A stretch of DNA of 64,000 bases from Ga0077548 sp035440445. GTDB taxonomy: Bacteria > Pseudomonadota > Alphaproteobacteria > Rhizobiales > Xanthobacteraceae. The stretch is from positions 3,727 through 67,726 of the forward strand of contig DAORMJ010000020.1 in NCBI GenBank assembly GCA_035440445.1, written 5' to 3'. Numbering within the stretch: the stretch's first letter is position 1; the number at the start of each line of letters is the position of its first letter. A program made the translations under genes and the position numbers. This document shows, piece after piece, positions 26,392-35,938 of the stretch. Below the pieces are notes generated by a model. That model was given only the letters and a program-made list of their open reading frames with translations. It made no database searches and was not told where the DNA came from.

Positions 26392-28122
26392 ATGGACGCC
26401 AAAACTTTCGACAAGTCGAAACTGCCGAGCCGCTACGTGACGGAGGGCCCCGAGCGCGCGCCGCACCGCTCGTATTATTATGCGATGGGCCTGACCAAGC
26501 AGCAGATCCACCAGCCCTTCGTCGGCGTGGCCAGCTGCTGGAACGAGGCGGCGCCCTGCAACATAGCGCTGATGCGTCAGGCGCAGGCGGCAAAGAAGGG
26601 TGTTGCGTCTGCTGGCGGTACGCCGCGCGAATTTTGCACCATCACGGTCACCGACGGCATCGCCATGGGCCATGCCGGCATGCGCGCCTCGCTGCCGTCG
26701 CGCGAAGCGATCGCCGACACGGTCGAACTGACCATGCGCGGTCACGCCTATGATGCGCTGATCGGTCTTGCGGGCTGCGACAAGTCGCTGCCGGGCATGA
26801 TGATGGCCATGTGCCGCCTGAACGTGCCGTCGATCTTCATCTATGGCGGCTCGATCCTTCCGGGCAAATTCCGCGGCCAGACGGTCACCGTGCAGGACAT
26901 GTTCGAAGCGGTCGGCAAGCATTCGGTCGGCGATATGTCGGACGAAGATCTCGATGAAATCGAGCAGGTGGCTTGCCCGTCCGCGGGTGCCTGCGGCGCG
27001 CAGTTTACCGCGAACACGATGGCGACCGTTTCCGAGGCGATCGGTCTGGCGCTGCCGTACTCGGCAGGCGCACCGGCCCCTTATGAAATCCGCGACCAGT
27101 TCTGCACGGCCGCCGGCGAGAAGATCATGGAGTTGATCCAGCGCCGCATCCGCCCGCGCGACATCGTCACCCGCAAGGCGCTCGAGAACGCCGCGGCGGT
27201 GGTTGCCGCAACCGGCGGTTCGACGAACGGCGCGCTGCATCTTCCGGCGATCGCGCATGAGTGCGGCATCAAGTTTGATCTCTTCGACGTGGCCGAGATC
27301 ATGAAGAAGACGCCGTACATGACGGATCTCAAGCCGGGCGGAAAATACGTCGCTAAGGATCTCTTCGAGGTCGGCGGCATCCCGATGATCATGAAGACGC
27401 TGCTCGATCACGGCTACCTACACGGCGATTGCCTGACCGTAACCGGCCGCACGATTGCCGAGAACCTCGAAAAGGTGAAGTGGAACAAGGATCAGGACGT
27501 CGTCTATCCGGCGAACAAGCCGATCACGGTCACCGGCGGTGTTGTCGGACTGAAGGGCAACCTCGCTCCGGAAGGCGCGATCGTGAAGATCGCCGGCATG
27601 GAGCAGGACAAGCTCAAGTTCACCGGTCCTGCGCGCTGCTTCGACGGCGAAGAAGCCTGCTTCGATGCGGTGAAGAATCGCAAATACAAAGAAGGCGATG
27701 TGCTCGTCATCCGCTACGAAGGTCCGCGCGGCGGCCCCGGCATGCGCGAAATGCTTGCCACGACTGCGGCGCTCTACGGTCAAGGGATGGGCGGAAAAGT
27801 GGCGCTCATCACCGACGGACGCTTTTCGGGCGCGACGCGCGGCTTCTGCGTCGGTCATGTCGGCCCGGAAGCAGCGACCGGCGGACCGATCGGTCTTTTG
27901 AAAGACGGCGACATTATCGAACTCGATGCGGTCAACGGTTTGCTCAACGTAAAATTGACCGACGCTGAACTTGCCGAACGGAAAAAAGCCTGGATGCCGC
28001 GCGATAACAACGCGAAGTCGGGATACCTCTGGAAATACGCGCAGCAAGTCGGCAACGCGCGGGACGGAGCGATCACCCATCCTGGCGGTGGTGTCGAAGA
28101 CAAAACTTATGCGGATATCTGA
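26392..28122 (+). CDS. ilvD: dihydroxy-acid dehydratase
   Basis: A 576-residue IlvD/Edd-family Fe-S dehydratase, third common step of valine and isoleucine synthesis (dihydroxyacid to 2-keto acid). Candidate cluster cysteines are in GVASCWNE, GLAGCDKSLPGMMM and CPSAGACGAQFTANTM; the Mg-binding and C-terminal motifs VALITDGRFSGATRGFCVGHVGPEA are intact. IlvD rather than Edd is preferred from length and motif set. ATG at 26392 fits the family start (MDAKTFDKSKLPSRYVTEG). The exoR-like gene begins inside its last codons. Confidence 0.94.
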   Translation: MDAKTFDKSKLPSRYVTEGPERAPHRSYYYAMGLTKQQIHQPFVGVASCWNEAAPCNIALMRQAQAAKKGVASAGGTPREFCTITVTDGIAMGHAGMRASLPSREAIADTVELTMRGHAYDALIGLAGCDKSLPGMMMAMCRLNVPSIFIYGGSILPGKFRGQTVTVQDMFEAVGKHSVGDMSDEDLDEIEQVACPSAGACGAQFTANTMATVSEAIGLALPYSAGAPAPYEIRDQFCTAAGEKIMELIQRRIRPRDIVTRKALENAAAVVAATGGSTNGALHLPAIAHECGIKFDLFDVAEIMKKTPYMTDLKPGGKYVAKDLFEVGGIPMIMKTLLDHGYLHGDCLTVTGRTIAENLEKVKWNKDQDVVYPANKPITVTGGVVGLKGNLAPEGAIVKIAGMEQDKLKFTGPARCFDGEEACFDAVKNRKYKEGDVLVIRYEGPRGGPGMREMLATTAALYGQGMGGKVALITDGRFSGATRGFCVGHVGPEAATGGPIGLLKDGDIIELDAVNGLLNVKLTDAELAERKKAWMPRDNNAKSGYLWKYAQQVGNARDGAITHPGGGVEDKTYADI

Positions 28123-28933
28123 GACGATACGCATTTCTGTTGCGATTGCAGTCGTGCTGTCCTGCGCGGGCAGCGCGGCTGCGCTCGATCCCGAGAAACC
28201 GGTGCCGCCGGCATCGGCGTTACCGGCGCAGCCGATGTCGATTCTCGACGCGTTCAAGTCCGGTACGCAGGCCTTCATCGCGGGCGACCGCACCAAAGGG
28301 CTGACTGCGCTCCAATACGCCGCCGAACATGGTCACGCCGGTGCACAGTGGAAGCTCGGCCGCATCTATGCCGATGGCGACGGGGTCAAGGTCGATCCCT
28401 ACAAGGCCTACCGCTACTTCAATCAGGTTGCCTCGCAGAATGCGGAGACGTCGCCGTTTCTGCCGCAATCGCGCTACGTCGCGAATGCTTTCGTGGCGCT
28501 TGGCAATTATCACCTTGCCGGCATTCCCAACACAGAAGTGAAGCCGGACCCGCGCCGCGCGTTGCAGCTCTTCCGTTATGCCGCGACCTATTTCGGTGAC
28601 GCCGACGCGCAATATTACCTTGCCCGGCTTTATCTCGACGGGCGCGGCGCGCAGAAAGACCCGCGCACGGCCGCGCGCTGGCTCTATTCGGCGGCGAACA
28701 AGGGCCAGTACATGGCGCAGGCGCTGCTCGGTCAGATGATGATTCAGGGCGAAGACGTGCCCCGGCAGGCAGCACGCGGGCTGATGTGGCTCACGCTCGC
28801 ACTCGATGCCGCGCACGCGCAAGGCGACGAGTGGATTCAGCAGGCCTATGACGACGCCGTGAAGCAGACCACGGAAGACGACCGCATCATTGCGCGCGCT
28901 TATCTAGAGCAGCATCTGCGCGCCAATCGCTGA
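28109..28933 (+). CDS. exoR: ExoR-like periplasmic Sel1-repeat regulator
   Basis: A 274-residue secreted Sel1-repeat protein. A signal peptide (about 1-23, ending GSAAA) is followed by the ExoR-like start of the mature protein (SILDAFKSGTQAFIAGDRTKG) and at least three Sel1/TPR-like repeats (AEHGHAGAQWKLGRIYADG, YFGDADAQYYLARLYLDG, KGQYMAQALLGQMM). In Sinorhizobium, ExoR restrains the ExoS-ChvI kinase and so exopolysaccharide and motility; that system is not in this window. It starts 14 bases inside ilvD, so it is likely co-translated. Assignment is from pattern similarity. Confidence 0.78.
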   Translation: MRISETIRISVAIAVVLSCAGSAAALDPEKPVPPASALPAQPMSILDAFKSGTQAFIAGDRTKGLTALQYAAEHGHAGAQWKLGRIYADGDGVKVDPYKAYRYFNQVASQNAETSPFLPQSRYVANAFVALGNYHLAGIPNTEVKPDPRRALQLFRYAATYFGDADAQYYLARLYLDGRGAQKDPRTAARWLYSAANKGQYMAQALLGQMMIQGEDVPRQAARGLMWLTLALDAAHAQGDEWIQQAYDDAVKQTTEDDRIIARAYLEQHLRANR

Positions 28934-28961
28934 CGTCACGCCGCGCGAAGACGCGCGAGCA

Positions 28962-29753
28962 TCAACGGCTCGCGAAACGAAAATCCGCATAAATGGGAAC
29001 GTGATCGGACGGCTTCTCCGCCGCTCTGACTTTCTTGTCGATTCCGACCCGCTCCAGACGATCAGCAGCCTTCGGCGAAAGCAGGAGATGGTCGATGCGA
29101 ATGCCGTTGTTCTTCTGGAACGCGCCGGCCTGATAGTCCCAGAACGTGTAGAGGCCCTTGCTGTCGCTGGTCGCGCGCAGCGCGTCGGTAAATCCCAAAG
29201 ACAAAAGCGTGCGGAATTTCGCGCGCGTTTCGGGCTGCGCCAGCGCGTCTCCGGTCCATTTCTCCGGAAACTCGGCATCGCGCGCGGTCGGGATCACGTT
29301 GAAGTCGCCGGCGAGCACCAGCGGCTCTTCGAGTTCGAGCAGCTTGCGCGCGTGCTTTTGCAGCCGATCCATCCACGCGAGTTTGTATTTGAACTTGTCC
29401 GTCCCGACCGGATTGCCGTTCGGCAGATAGATCGATGCTACGCGCATCGCGCCGTCTCTGGTCGAGATGGTCGCTTCGATATAGCGCGCGTGGGCGTCCT
29501 CATCATCGCCCGGAAGGCGAGGGGCCGCTTCGTCGATCGGATGCTTGGAGAGGATGGCGACGCCGTTATAGGTCTTCTGGCCGTGCACCGCGACGTTGTA
29601 GCCGAGGTCTTCAATTTCGCTGCGCGGGAAGGCTTCGTCCACGCATTTGAGTTCCTGCAGGCAGACGACGTCGGGCTCGCGCTCCTTGAGCCAGGACGTG
29701 ACCGCGCCGAGATGAGCCTTGATGGAATTGACGTTCCAGCTCGCGATACGCAT
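28962..29753 (-). CDS. xthA: exodeoxyribonuclease III / AP endonuclease
   Basis: A 263-residue Mg-dependent exonuclease/AP endonuclease for base-excision repair. The EEP-fold motifs are complete: MRIASWNVNSIKAH with N7, VCLQELKC with catalytic E, AGDFNVIP, and the C-terminal SDHVPIYADF. It converges on exoR and lies 15 bp downstream of erpA on the same strand, probably as one transcript. Confidence 0.95.
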   Translation of the reverse strand: MRIASWNVNSIKAHLGAVTSWLKEREPDVVCLQELKCVDEAFPRSEIEDLGYNVAVHGQKTYNGVAILSKHPIDEAAPRLPGDDEDAHARYIEATISTRDGAMRVASIYLPNGNPVGTDKFKYKLAWMDRLQKHARKLLELEEPLVLAGDFNVIPTARDAEFPEKWTGDALAQPETRAKFRTLLSLGFTDALRATSDSKGLYTFWDYQAGAFQKNNGIRIDHLLLSPKAADRLERVGIDKKVRAAEKPSDHVPIYADFRFASR

Positions 29754-29768
29754 GCGCTTGAAGCGGCC

Positions 29769-30101
29769 TTAGAGCGAGAAGCTGGTCCCGCAGCCGCAGG
29801 AAGCGGTCGCGTTCGGATTGTCGATCTTGAACGCGGCGCCGATCAGTTCGTCGGCATAGTCGATGCGGGAGCCGGAAAGATATTCCAGCGAGACCGGGTC
29901 GATGACGAGCGTCGCGCCGTCGCGCGCAATGACCACGTCTTCGGCTTCCGCTGTGCGCTGGATGTCGAACTTGTATTGAAAGCCGGAGCAGCCGCCACCT
30001 TCCACGCTGACGCGCAAGACCGACGGCTCCTTTTCGGAGTCGAGAATGCTCGCAATCTTGCGGATCGCGCTTTCGGTGACGACGAGGGAAGAAGCGTCCA
30101 T
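29769..30101 (-). CDS. erpA: A-type iron-sulfur carrier ErpA/IscA family
   Basis: A 110-residue HesB/IscA/SufA-family protein that carries and inserts Fe-S clusters. The three conserved cysteines are present in GGGCSGFQYKF and the C-terminal CGCGTSFSL. ErpA is a likely name from the single short domain, but A-type carriers are hard to tell apart by sequence. It is divergent from the dGTPase gene across 85 bp and upstream of xthA. Confidence 0.88.
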   Translation of the reverse strand: MDASSLVVTESAIRKIASILDSEKEPSVLRVSVEGGGCSGFQYKFDIQRTAEAEDVVIARDGATLVIDPVSLEYLSGSRIDYADELIGAAFKIDNPNATASCGCGTSFSL

Positions 30102-30186
30102 TGGGCCGGTTTTCCTTTAGGCAAACCAAAGCGTTACGGTCTATAGGTAAGCGCGCGGGCGGCGAAGTCAATCAGGGCAAATTCTT

Positions 30187-31383
30187 GTGGCCATAGCGGT
30201 AGTTACGCCAAGGGCGGAGTGGGCGGCCGATCCCGCCGCGACGCGGGGGCGGCTGTTCCCGGAACCTGCGAGTCCATCGCGCAACGATTTTCGCCGCGAC
30301 TGCGACCGCATCATCCATTCGACGGCGTTTCGCCGCCTCAAACACAAGACGCAGGTGTTCGTTTCCCACGAAGGCGATCATTTCCGCACGCGCCTGACGC
30401 ATACGCTGGAGGTGAGCCAGATCGCGCGGGCCTTGGCCCGGTCCCTGGGTCTCGACGAAGACCTCGCCGAAGCGCTGGCGCTATCCCATGACCTCGGTCA
30501 CCCGCCGTTCGGCCACGCTGGCGAGCGGGCGCTCGACGCCTGCATGGAGGACTATGGCGGGTTCGATCACAACGCGCAGAGCCTTCGCGTCGTTACCAAG
30601 CTCGAGCGGCGATACGCGAGTTTCGACGGGTTGAACCTGACGTGGGAGACGCTCGAAGGCATTGCCAAGCACAACGGTCCGCTCACGGACGAAGAGGGCG
30701 CCGCCATCGGGCGCTACACCGAGAGCGGTCTGCCGCCCGCCTTTGTCGAGCAGCGCGACGAATGGGATCTGGAATACTGGACTTTCGCGAGCGCGGAAGC
30801 ACAGGTTGCCGCAATCGCCGACGACATTGCCTATGACGCGCACGACCTCGACGATGCCATGCGCGCCGGTCTGTTCGAGCTCGCCGATTTGCGCCCGCTC
30901 GGTCTCGTTGGAGAGATCGTCATCAAGGTCCGCAAACTGTATCCGGTGGCGCCGCCTTCGCGGCTCGCGGGCGAGGTCATCCGCCGCCTGATCGCAGCCC
31001 TCATCGACGACGTCTTGCAGGAATCGAACCGGCGGGCGGCGGCGCTTTCGCCGCATTCGGCCGAAGATGTCCGTCAGGCGCGCGACCCGCTGATCCGGTT
31101 CTCCGCCGCCGGCGAAGACGCGGACCGGCAGATCAAGGCATTCCTGACGCCGCGCATGTATCGCGAGGAGCGGGTCGTACGCGTCATGCGGGACGCGGAG
31201 AGCATCGTGCGCGATCTCTTCGCGCATTTTCTTGCTTATCCCGCGGACCTCGGTGCGGAACGGATCGCGACCGACGAATCCGCGCTCGTGCGCCAGATCG
31301 CAGACTTCATTGCCGGAATGACGGATCGCTTCGCGATCGAGGCGCATCGGCGCTATTTTGACTCGACCCCCGATCTACGATAG
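30187..31383 (+). CDS. dgt: deoxyguanosinetriphosphate triphosphohydrolase-like protein
   Basis: A 398-residue HD-domain dNTPase that splits dNTPs to nucleoside and triphosphate. The metal ligands are H72 in THTLEVSQ and the H101-D102 pair in SHDLGHPPFGHAGE, with a later D in IADDIAYDAHDLDD. The family signature RLKHKTQVFV precedes them. GTG at 30187 is the likely start. ArgS begins 30 bp after its end, and the two probably share a transcript. Confidence 0.92.
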   Translation: MAIAVVTPRAEWAADPAATRGRLFPEPASPSRNDFRRDCDRIIHSTAFRRLKHKTQVFVSHEGDHFRTRLTHTLEVSQIARALARSLGLDEDLAEALALSHDLGHPPFGHAGERALDACMEDYGGFDHNAQSLRVVTKLERRYASFDGLNLTWETLEGIAKHNGPLTDEEGAAIGRYTESGLPPAFVEQRDEWDLEYWTFASAEAQVAAIADDIAYDAHDLDDAMRAGLFELADLRPLGLVGEIVIKVRKLYPVAPPSRLAGEVIRRLIAALIDDVLQESNRRAAALSPHSAEDVRQARDPLIRFSAAGEDADRQIKAFLTPRMYREERVVRVMRDAESIVRDLFAHFLAYPADLGAERIATDESALVRQIADFIAGMTDRFAIEAHRRYFDSTPDLR

Positions 31384-31413
31384 CTCCGCCGCTCTCTCAG
31401 AAAACCGAGTAAA

Positions 31414-33174
31414 ATGAACGTCTTTTCGATCTATTTGGGTCACGTCCACGACGCGCTGAACGCCCTCGTCAAGGAAGGCGCGCTTCCCGCCGGTCTCGAC
31501 TTTTCGCGGATCGTTGTTGAGCCGCCGAAGGACGAGACGCACGGCGATCTCGCGACCAATGCCGCGATGGTGCTTGCCAAGGATGCAAAGCAGAAACCGC
31601 GCGAGATAGCCGAAAAGCTCGCCGCGAAACTGAACGGAGCGCCGCACGTCGCCAAGGTGGACGTCGCCGGCCCGGGCTTCATCAACCTGTCGCTCGATGC
31701 ATCGTTCTGGCCGGAAGTGCTTCGCGCGGCGATCGCATCGGGCAAGGATTTCGGCCGCACCAAAATCGGCGCTGGCGAGAAGGTCAACGTCGAATACGTC
31801 TCGGCCAATCCGACCGGACCCATGCATGTCGGCCATGGGCGTGGCGCGGTGTTCGGCGACGCGCTGGCGCGCCTGCTTGCTTTCGCGGGCTATGACGTTG
31901 CGCGCGAATACTACATCAACGACGCCGGCGCGCAGGTGGACGTACTCGCGCGCTCCGCGTTCCTGCGCTATCGCGAAGCGCTGGGCGACGACATCGGCGG
32001 GATCCCTGAAGGTTTGTACCCCGGCGACTATCTGATTCCGGTTGGCAAGGCGCTTGCGGACAAGCACGGCCGCGCGCTTTTGCAAAAGCCCGACAGCGAC
32101 TGGCTTCCCGTCGTCCGCGAAACCGCGATCGACAGGATGATGGACATGATCCGTGAGGATCTGGCCGCGCTCGAAATCCGTCACGAGGTCTTCTTCTCGG
32201 AGCGCTCGCTGACGGCGGGCGGCAAGGACAAGGTTGCCGAAACCATCGAAGTTCTCCGGCAGGCCGGGCACGTCTATGAGGGCCGCCTGCCGCCGCCCAA
32301 GGGCGCGCCGGTAGAGGACTGGGAAGACCGCGAGCAGACCCTTTTCCGCGCCACGGCCTTCGGCGACGACGTGGATCGTCCGCTCATGAAGTCGGATGGC
32401 AGCTACACGTATTTTGCCGCCGATATGGCCTATCACCGCGACAAGATCGAACGCGGTTTCAGGACGCTGATCGACGTCTGGGGGGCCGATCATGGCGGCT
32501 ACGTGAAGCGCATGAACGCGGCGGTAAAGGCGCTGAGCGGCGGCAAGGTCGCGCTCGACGTGAAGCTCTGCCAGCTCGTGCGTCTGATGCGGGCCGGCGA
32601 GCCGGTGAAAATGTCGAAGCGGGCAGGCGACTTCGTGACCCTTCGCGAAGTGGTCGATGAAGTCGGCGTCGATCCGGTGCGCTTCATGATGTTGTTCAGG
32701 AAGAACGATGCGCAGCTCGACTTCGATCTGGCCAAGGTGATCGAGCAGTCGAAGGACAACCCCGTCTTCTACGTCCAGTACGCCCATGCGCGCGGGCGCT
32801 CGGTTTTCCGCAATGCCAAGGAGGCGATGCCTTCGCTTGCGATGGATGAGGCGGCGCTCGCAGGCGCGGACCTCGCGCTCCTGTCGGACGAGGCGGAGTT
32901 GGCGCTGGTGAAGAAGCTCGCGCAATGGCCTCGGCTGGTCGAAGGGGCGGCGGAATTCCACGAGCCGCACCGGGTCGCCTTCTATCTCTACGACCTGGCT
33001 AGTGCGTTCCATTCCTTATGGAACAAGGGCAAAGATGCGCCTCATTTACGCTTCATTATCGAAGATAACACTAGGTTGACCCTGGCCCGCCTGAGTCTTG
33101 TTCATGGACTGGTGGCGGTATTGGCCTCAGGTTTGGCCATCCTTGGCGTCAGAGCGGCCGAAGAAATGCGTTAA
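31414..33174 (+). CDS. argS: arginyl-tRNA synthetase
   Basis: A 586-residue class I synthetase, normal ArgS length. The N-terminal Add1 domain is followed by the HIGH motif in NPTGPMHVGHGRGA (about 130-143), the KMSK-like KMSKRAG (about 400), and the C-terminal DALR anticodon-binding domain (last ~120 residues). Unlike E. coli ArgS, a recognisable KMSK is retained. A SPOR-domain gene follows after 27 bp. Confidence 0.96.
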   Translation: MNVFSIYLGHVHDALNALVKEGALPAGLDFSRIVVEPPKDETHGDLATNAAMVLAKDAKQKPREIAEKLAAKLNGAPHVAKVDVAGPGFINLSLDASFWPEVLRAAIASGKDFGRTKIGAGEKVNVEYVSANPTGPMHVGHGRGAVFGDALARLLAFAGYDVAREYYINDAGAQVDVLARSAFLRYREALGDDIGGIPEGLYPGDYLIPVGKALADKHGRALLQKPDSDWLPVVRETAIDRMMDMIREDLAALEIRHEVFFSERSLTAGGKDKVAETIEVLRQAGHVYEGRLPPPKGAPVEDWEDREQTLFRATAFGDDVDRPLMKSDGSYTYFAADMAYHRDKIERGFRTLIDVWGADHGGYVKRMNAAVKALSGGKVALDVKLCQLVRLMRAGEPVKMSKRAGDFVTLREVVDEVGVDPVRFMMLFRKNDAQLDFDLAKVIEQSKDNPVFYVQYAHARGRSVFRNAKEAMPSLAMDEAALAGADLALLSDEAELALVKKLAQWPRLVEGAAEFHEPHRVAFYLYDLASAFHSLWNKGKDAPHLRFIIEDNTRLTLARLSLVHGLVAVLASGLAILGVRAAEEMR

Positions 33175-33201
33175 TGGCCCCTCCGCGCTCGGAGTGTTGA
33201 G

Positions 33202-34861
33202 ATGGGCGTTGCGCAAATTTTGAAGGACGATCGGCAAAAGATGGGGGAACAACCCATGTATAGGCCCTCCCAGGGCCAACCGCAGACGCAAGCGAAATCT
33301 GCGCCTTCCGGTGGCCGGGCGCGGCGTGGCGAGGACCCGCTGGCGGAACTCGCGCGGCTGATCGGTCAGGAAGACCCTTTCAAGGAATTCGATGCCACGC
33401 CGCGCCGTGCGCCGGCGAATGGCAATGCAGCGCCGCAGGCGGCTGCTCCGCGGCCCGAGCGGCGTCCCGTCACGAACGGTACGGTTGCCCGCGTTCCCGT
33501 TACGCGTCCCGCGGAAGTCCCGCGTCAACCCGTGGTTTCTTCTCGTCCTGCCCAGCCGGCACCGCGTCCGGTGCCGCAGGCAGCGCCCGTCATGCGCAGC
33601 GTCGATCGCACGGAGGCACAGCCGCGCCCGGTTCGCGCGCCTGTCGCGCCCGTTACGGCTCCCCAGCCGCGTGCGGTAACGCCGTCATCCTACGAAGCCT
33701 ATGATCGTGCGCAGGACCCGCGCGGCATCAGCCGCGATACCAGCGCCCGTTCCCTGGAGCGGACCAACCCGCGTCTTCGCGAGGAAGAGGCCGTACAAGC
33801 CTATCGTCAGCCGACGCAGGAGCCTACGGCCCGCCGTGGCTACGTGCCCGAGGAAGTTCCGAGCCGTACGCGCCGCCCGGCGCAGGCCTATCAGGAGCCT
33901 GCTTACGAGCCCGATTACGATCCCGAATACGACGATGAAGCCTATCTCGGCGATCACGCCGACGAGATTTACGACGACGTCGAGAAGCCCCGCCGCGGCA
34001 TCGGTTTCTGGATTGTCGGTAGCATCGTCGCGGCCTGTCTGGTCGCAGTCGCGTTCCTCGGCGTCTTTGCTTACCGCACGATCTTCAATACGCCGCAGCG
34101 CGCAGCAGTCGTCACCAAATCGAATGCGCCGACCAAGGTCGAGCCGCAGAAAAATCCGACCGCGGTTACTCCGGCGAGCAACAAGCCGATTCAGGACCGC
34201 ATCGGTGGCGTGATCAACGAAACGCAGACCCTGCGGCGCGAAGNNNNNNNNNNNNNNNNNNNNNNNNNNNNNNNNNNNNNNNNNNGTTCCTGACGCGGCT
34301 CGTCCGCAGCAGCCTCCGGCCCAGCGGACCCCGGCATTTACGCCGCCACCGTCGCAGCAACAGCCCCAGCAGCAGGTCCCGGCCAACGCCGATCAGCCCA
34401 AGCGCGTAAAGACCATGACCGTCCGGTCCGACGGCAGCGTCGTACCGAGCGGTGCTCCGCAGCAGAACAACGCGCCGCTGCCGCTGAACGCCAATCCGGA
34501 GCCGGATACGCAGACCCTGCCGCCGCAGACCCGCCCGAACTCGGCAGTGCCTGCACCGCAGAACAACCGCGTTGCCGCGCTGACGCCGACGCTTCCGCCT
34601 GTCCAGACCTCCACCGGCAATTACGTGGTGCAGGTCGCGTCCCACAAGACGCCGGACGAAGCGCAGGGCGCCTGGCAGAACCTCCGCCAGCAATATGCCT
34701 CGATCCTCGGCAACCGGAACGCGGATATCCGCAAGGTTGATCTCGGCGATCGCGGCACGTTCTACCGGGCGATGGTAGGCCCGATGAGCCGAGACCAGGC
34801 GAATGCGCTTTGCCAGAATCTGAAGACGCAAGGCGCGGGCTGCATTGTCCAGACGCGGTAA
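33202..34861 (+). CDS. SPOR-domain inner-membrane protein (interrupted by assembly gap)
   Basis: A bitopic septal protein. A long cytoplasmic Pro/Arg/Gln-rich disordered N-terminus (about 1-265) leads to one membrane span (GFWIVGSIVAACLVAVAF, about 268-290), a Pro-rich periplasmic linker holding the gap (34244-34285), and a C-terminal SPOR domain (TGNYVVQVASHKTPDEAQ to GAGCIVQT), which binds denuded septal peptidoglycan. Before the gap the frame is 33202-based, after it the frame is shifted by one, so the 42 N are not the true length; the gene itself need not be broken. The name is open (DamX/FtsN-like position is inferred only). Confidence 0.85.
34244..34285. other. assembly gap (42 N)
   Basis: A run of N inside the SPOR gene. 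The frames on either side agree only if the true gap is 2 modulo 3 bases, so 42 is an estimate. Flanks are rich in Pro/Gln codons, a repetitive setting prone to collapse. Confidence 0.99.
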
Positions 34862-34920
34862 CTAACAGCTAGTTTCGGTCGACTTCTTGACCGGGCGGGT
34901 GGGGGCGCTTACCCCCACGT

Positions 34921-35922
34921 ATGCCCGTCAAAGCGTTCATTTCCGGCTGTGCCTCCCTGACCCTTTCGGAAGAAGAAAAGCGTTTCTTCTCAGAGAGTTG
35001 TCCTTGGGGCTTGATTCTCTTCAAGCGAAACATTCAGGATCGCGAGCAGGTATCCGGTCTGGTTCAGAGATTTCGCGAAATTGTAGGCCGCGCAGACGCC
35101 CCGATCCTGATCGACCAGGAGGGCGGCCGTGTACAGCGCCTAGGGCCGCCGAACTGGCCATCTTTCCCCGCAGCGGAGCGTCTTACGACGACGAGCGATA
35201 CGGTGGCTGCGGTAGCGCTTGGCGCGCGTCTGATCGCCAGCGAACTGGCGCCGCTCGGCATCAACGTGGATTGTCTCCCGGTGGCGGACCTGCGCTTTCC
35301 TGGAGCGCATGACGTGATTGGAGATCGCGCCTATGGCAGCGACCCGAAGGTCGTAGCGGAGCTTGCGCGGGCGGCCGCCGAGGGCCTGCTGGAAGGCGGC
35401 GTGTTGCCTGTCGTGAAGCATATTCCGGGGCATGGCCGCGCGATGGCCGACAGCCATCTTGAACTGCCCCACGTCTCGGCTCCGCGTGCGGAACTCGAGT
35501 GTCTCGACTTCGAACCGTTCCGGCAACTTTCCGACATGCCGCTCGCGATGACGGCGCACGTCATCTACGAGGACATCGATCCCGCACTCCCGGCCACGCT
35601 TTCCCCGAAAGTTATCGCTGAAGTGATCCGTGGCTATATCGGCTTCGATGGCTGCCTGATGACGGACGACGTCTCGATGAAGGCGCTCTCCGGCGACATC
35701 GGTGCCAATACCGCGGCCGCATTCGAAGCCGGTTGCGATCTCGCCCTTCATTGCAACGGAAACCTGCTCGAAATGCGCGCCGTTGCCGAAAACAGTCCAC
35801 TTTTGGGTGGGAAACCTGCCGAGAGAGCGAAGAAAGCCTTGGATAGGATCGCCGGAGGGCCCAAACCGCTGGCCGTCGCCGAGGCGTGGAAGCGCTTTTC
35901 CGCTATGGTCGAAACAGTTTGA
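34921..35922 (+). CDS. nagZ: beta-N-acetylhexosaminidase (GH3), peptidoglycan recycling
   Basis: A 333-residue cytosolic GH3 enzyme that removes GlcNAc from recycled muropeptides. The DQEGGRVQRLGPPNWPSFP segment and the family loop KHIPGHGRAMADSHLELP (about 165-182), holding the His-Asp catalytic dyad, are intact; the nucleophile aspartate lies in CLMTDDVSMKAL. It sits after the SPOR gene and before scpA, a frequent alphaproteobacterial order. In beta-lactamase-bearing species its product induces AmpC; no ampR/ampC is seen here. Confidence 0.93.
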   Translation: MPVKAFISGCASLTLSEEEKRFFSESCPWGLILFKRNIQDREQVSGLVQRFREIVGRADAPILIDQEGGRVQRLGPPNWPSFPAAERLTTTSDTVAAVALGARLIASELAPLGINVDCLPVADLRFPGAHDVIGDRAYGSDPKVVAELARAAAEGLLEGGVLPVVKHIPGHGRAMADSHLELPHVSAPRAELECLDFEPFRQLSDMPLAMTAHVIYEDIDPALPATLSPKVIAEVIRGYIGFDGCLMTDDVSMKALSGDIGANTAAAFEAGCDLALHCNGNLLEMRAVAENSPLLGGKPAERAKKALDRIAGGPKPLAVAEAWKRFSAMVETV

Positions 35923-35938
35923 GACGGAAGTGAGTCGC

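Noticed and set aside
31375..33012. 545-codon open frame opposite argS
   Set aside because: It is fully antisense to a clearly conserved synthetase. Long antisense frames are expected in GC-rich DNA and the peptide has no recognisable fold.
34286..34861. True frameshift or pseudogene in the SPOR gene
   Set aside because: The frame change coincides exactly with the N run and both sides are clean coding sequence, so a wrong gap length explains it.
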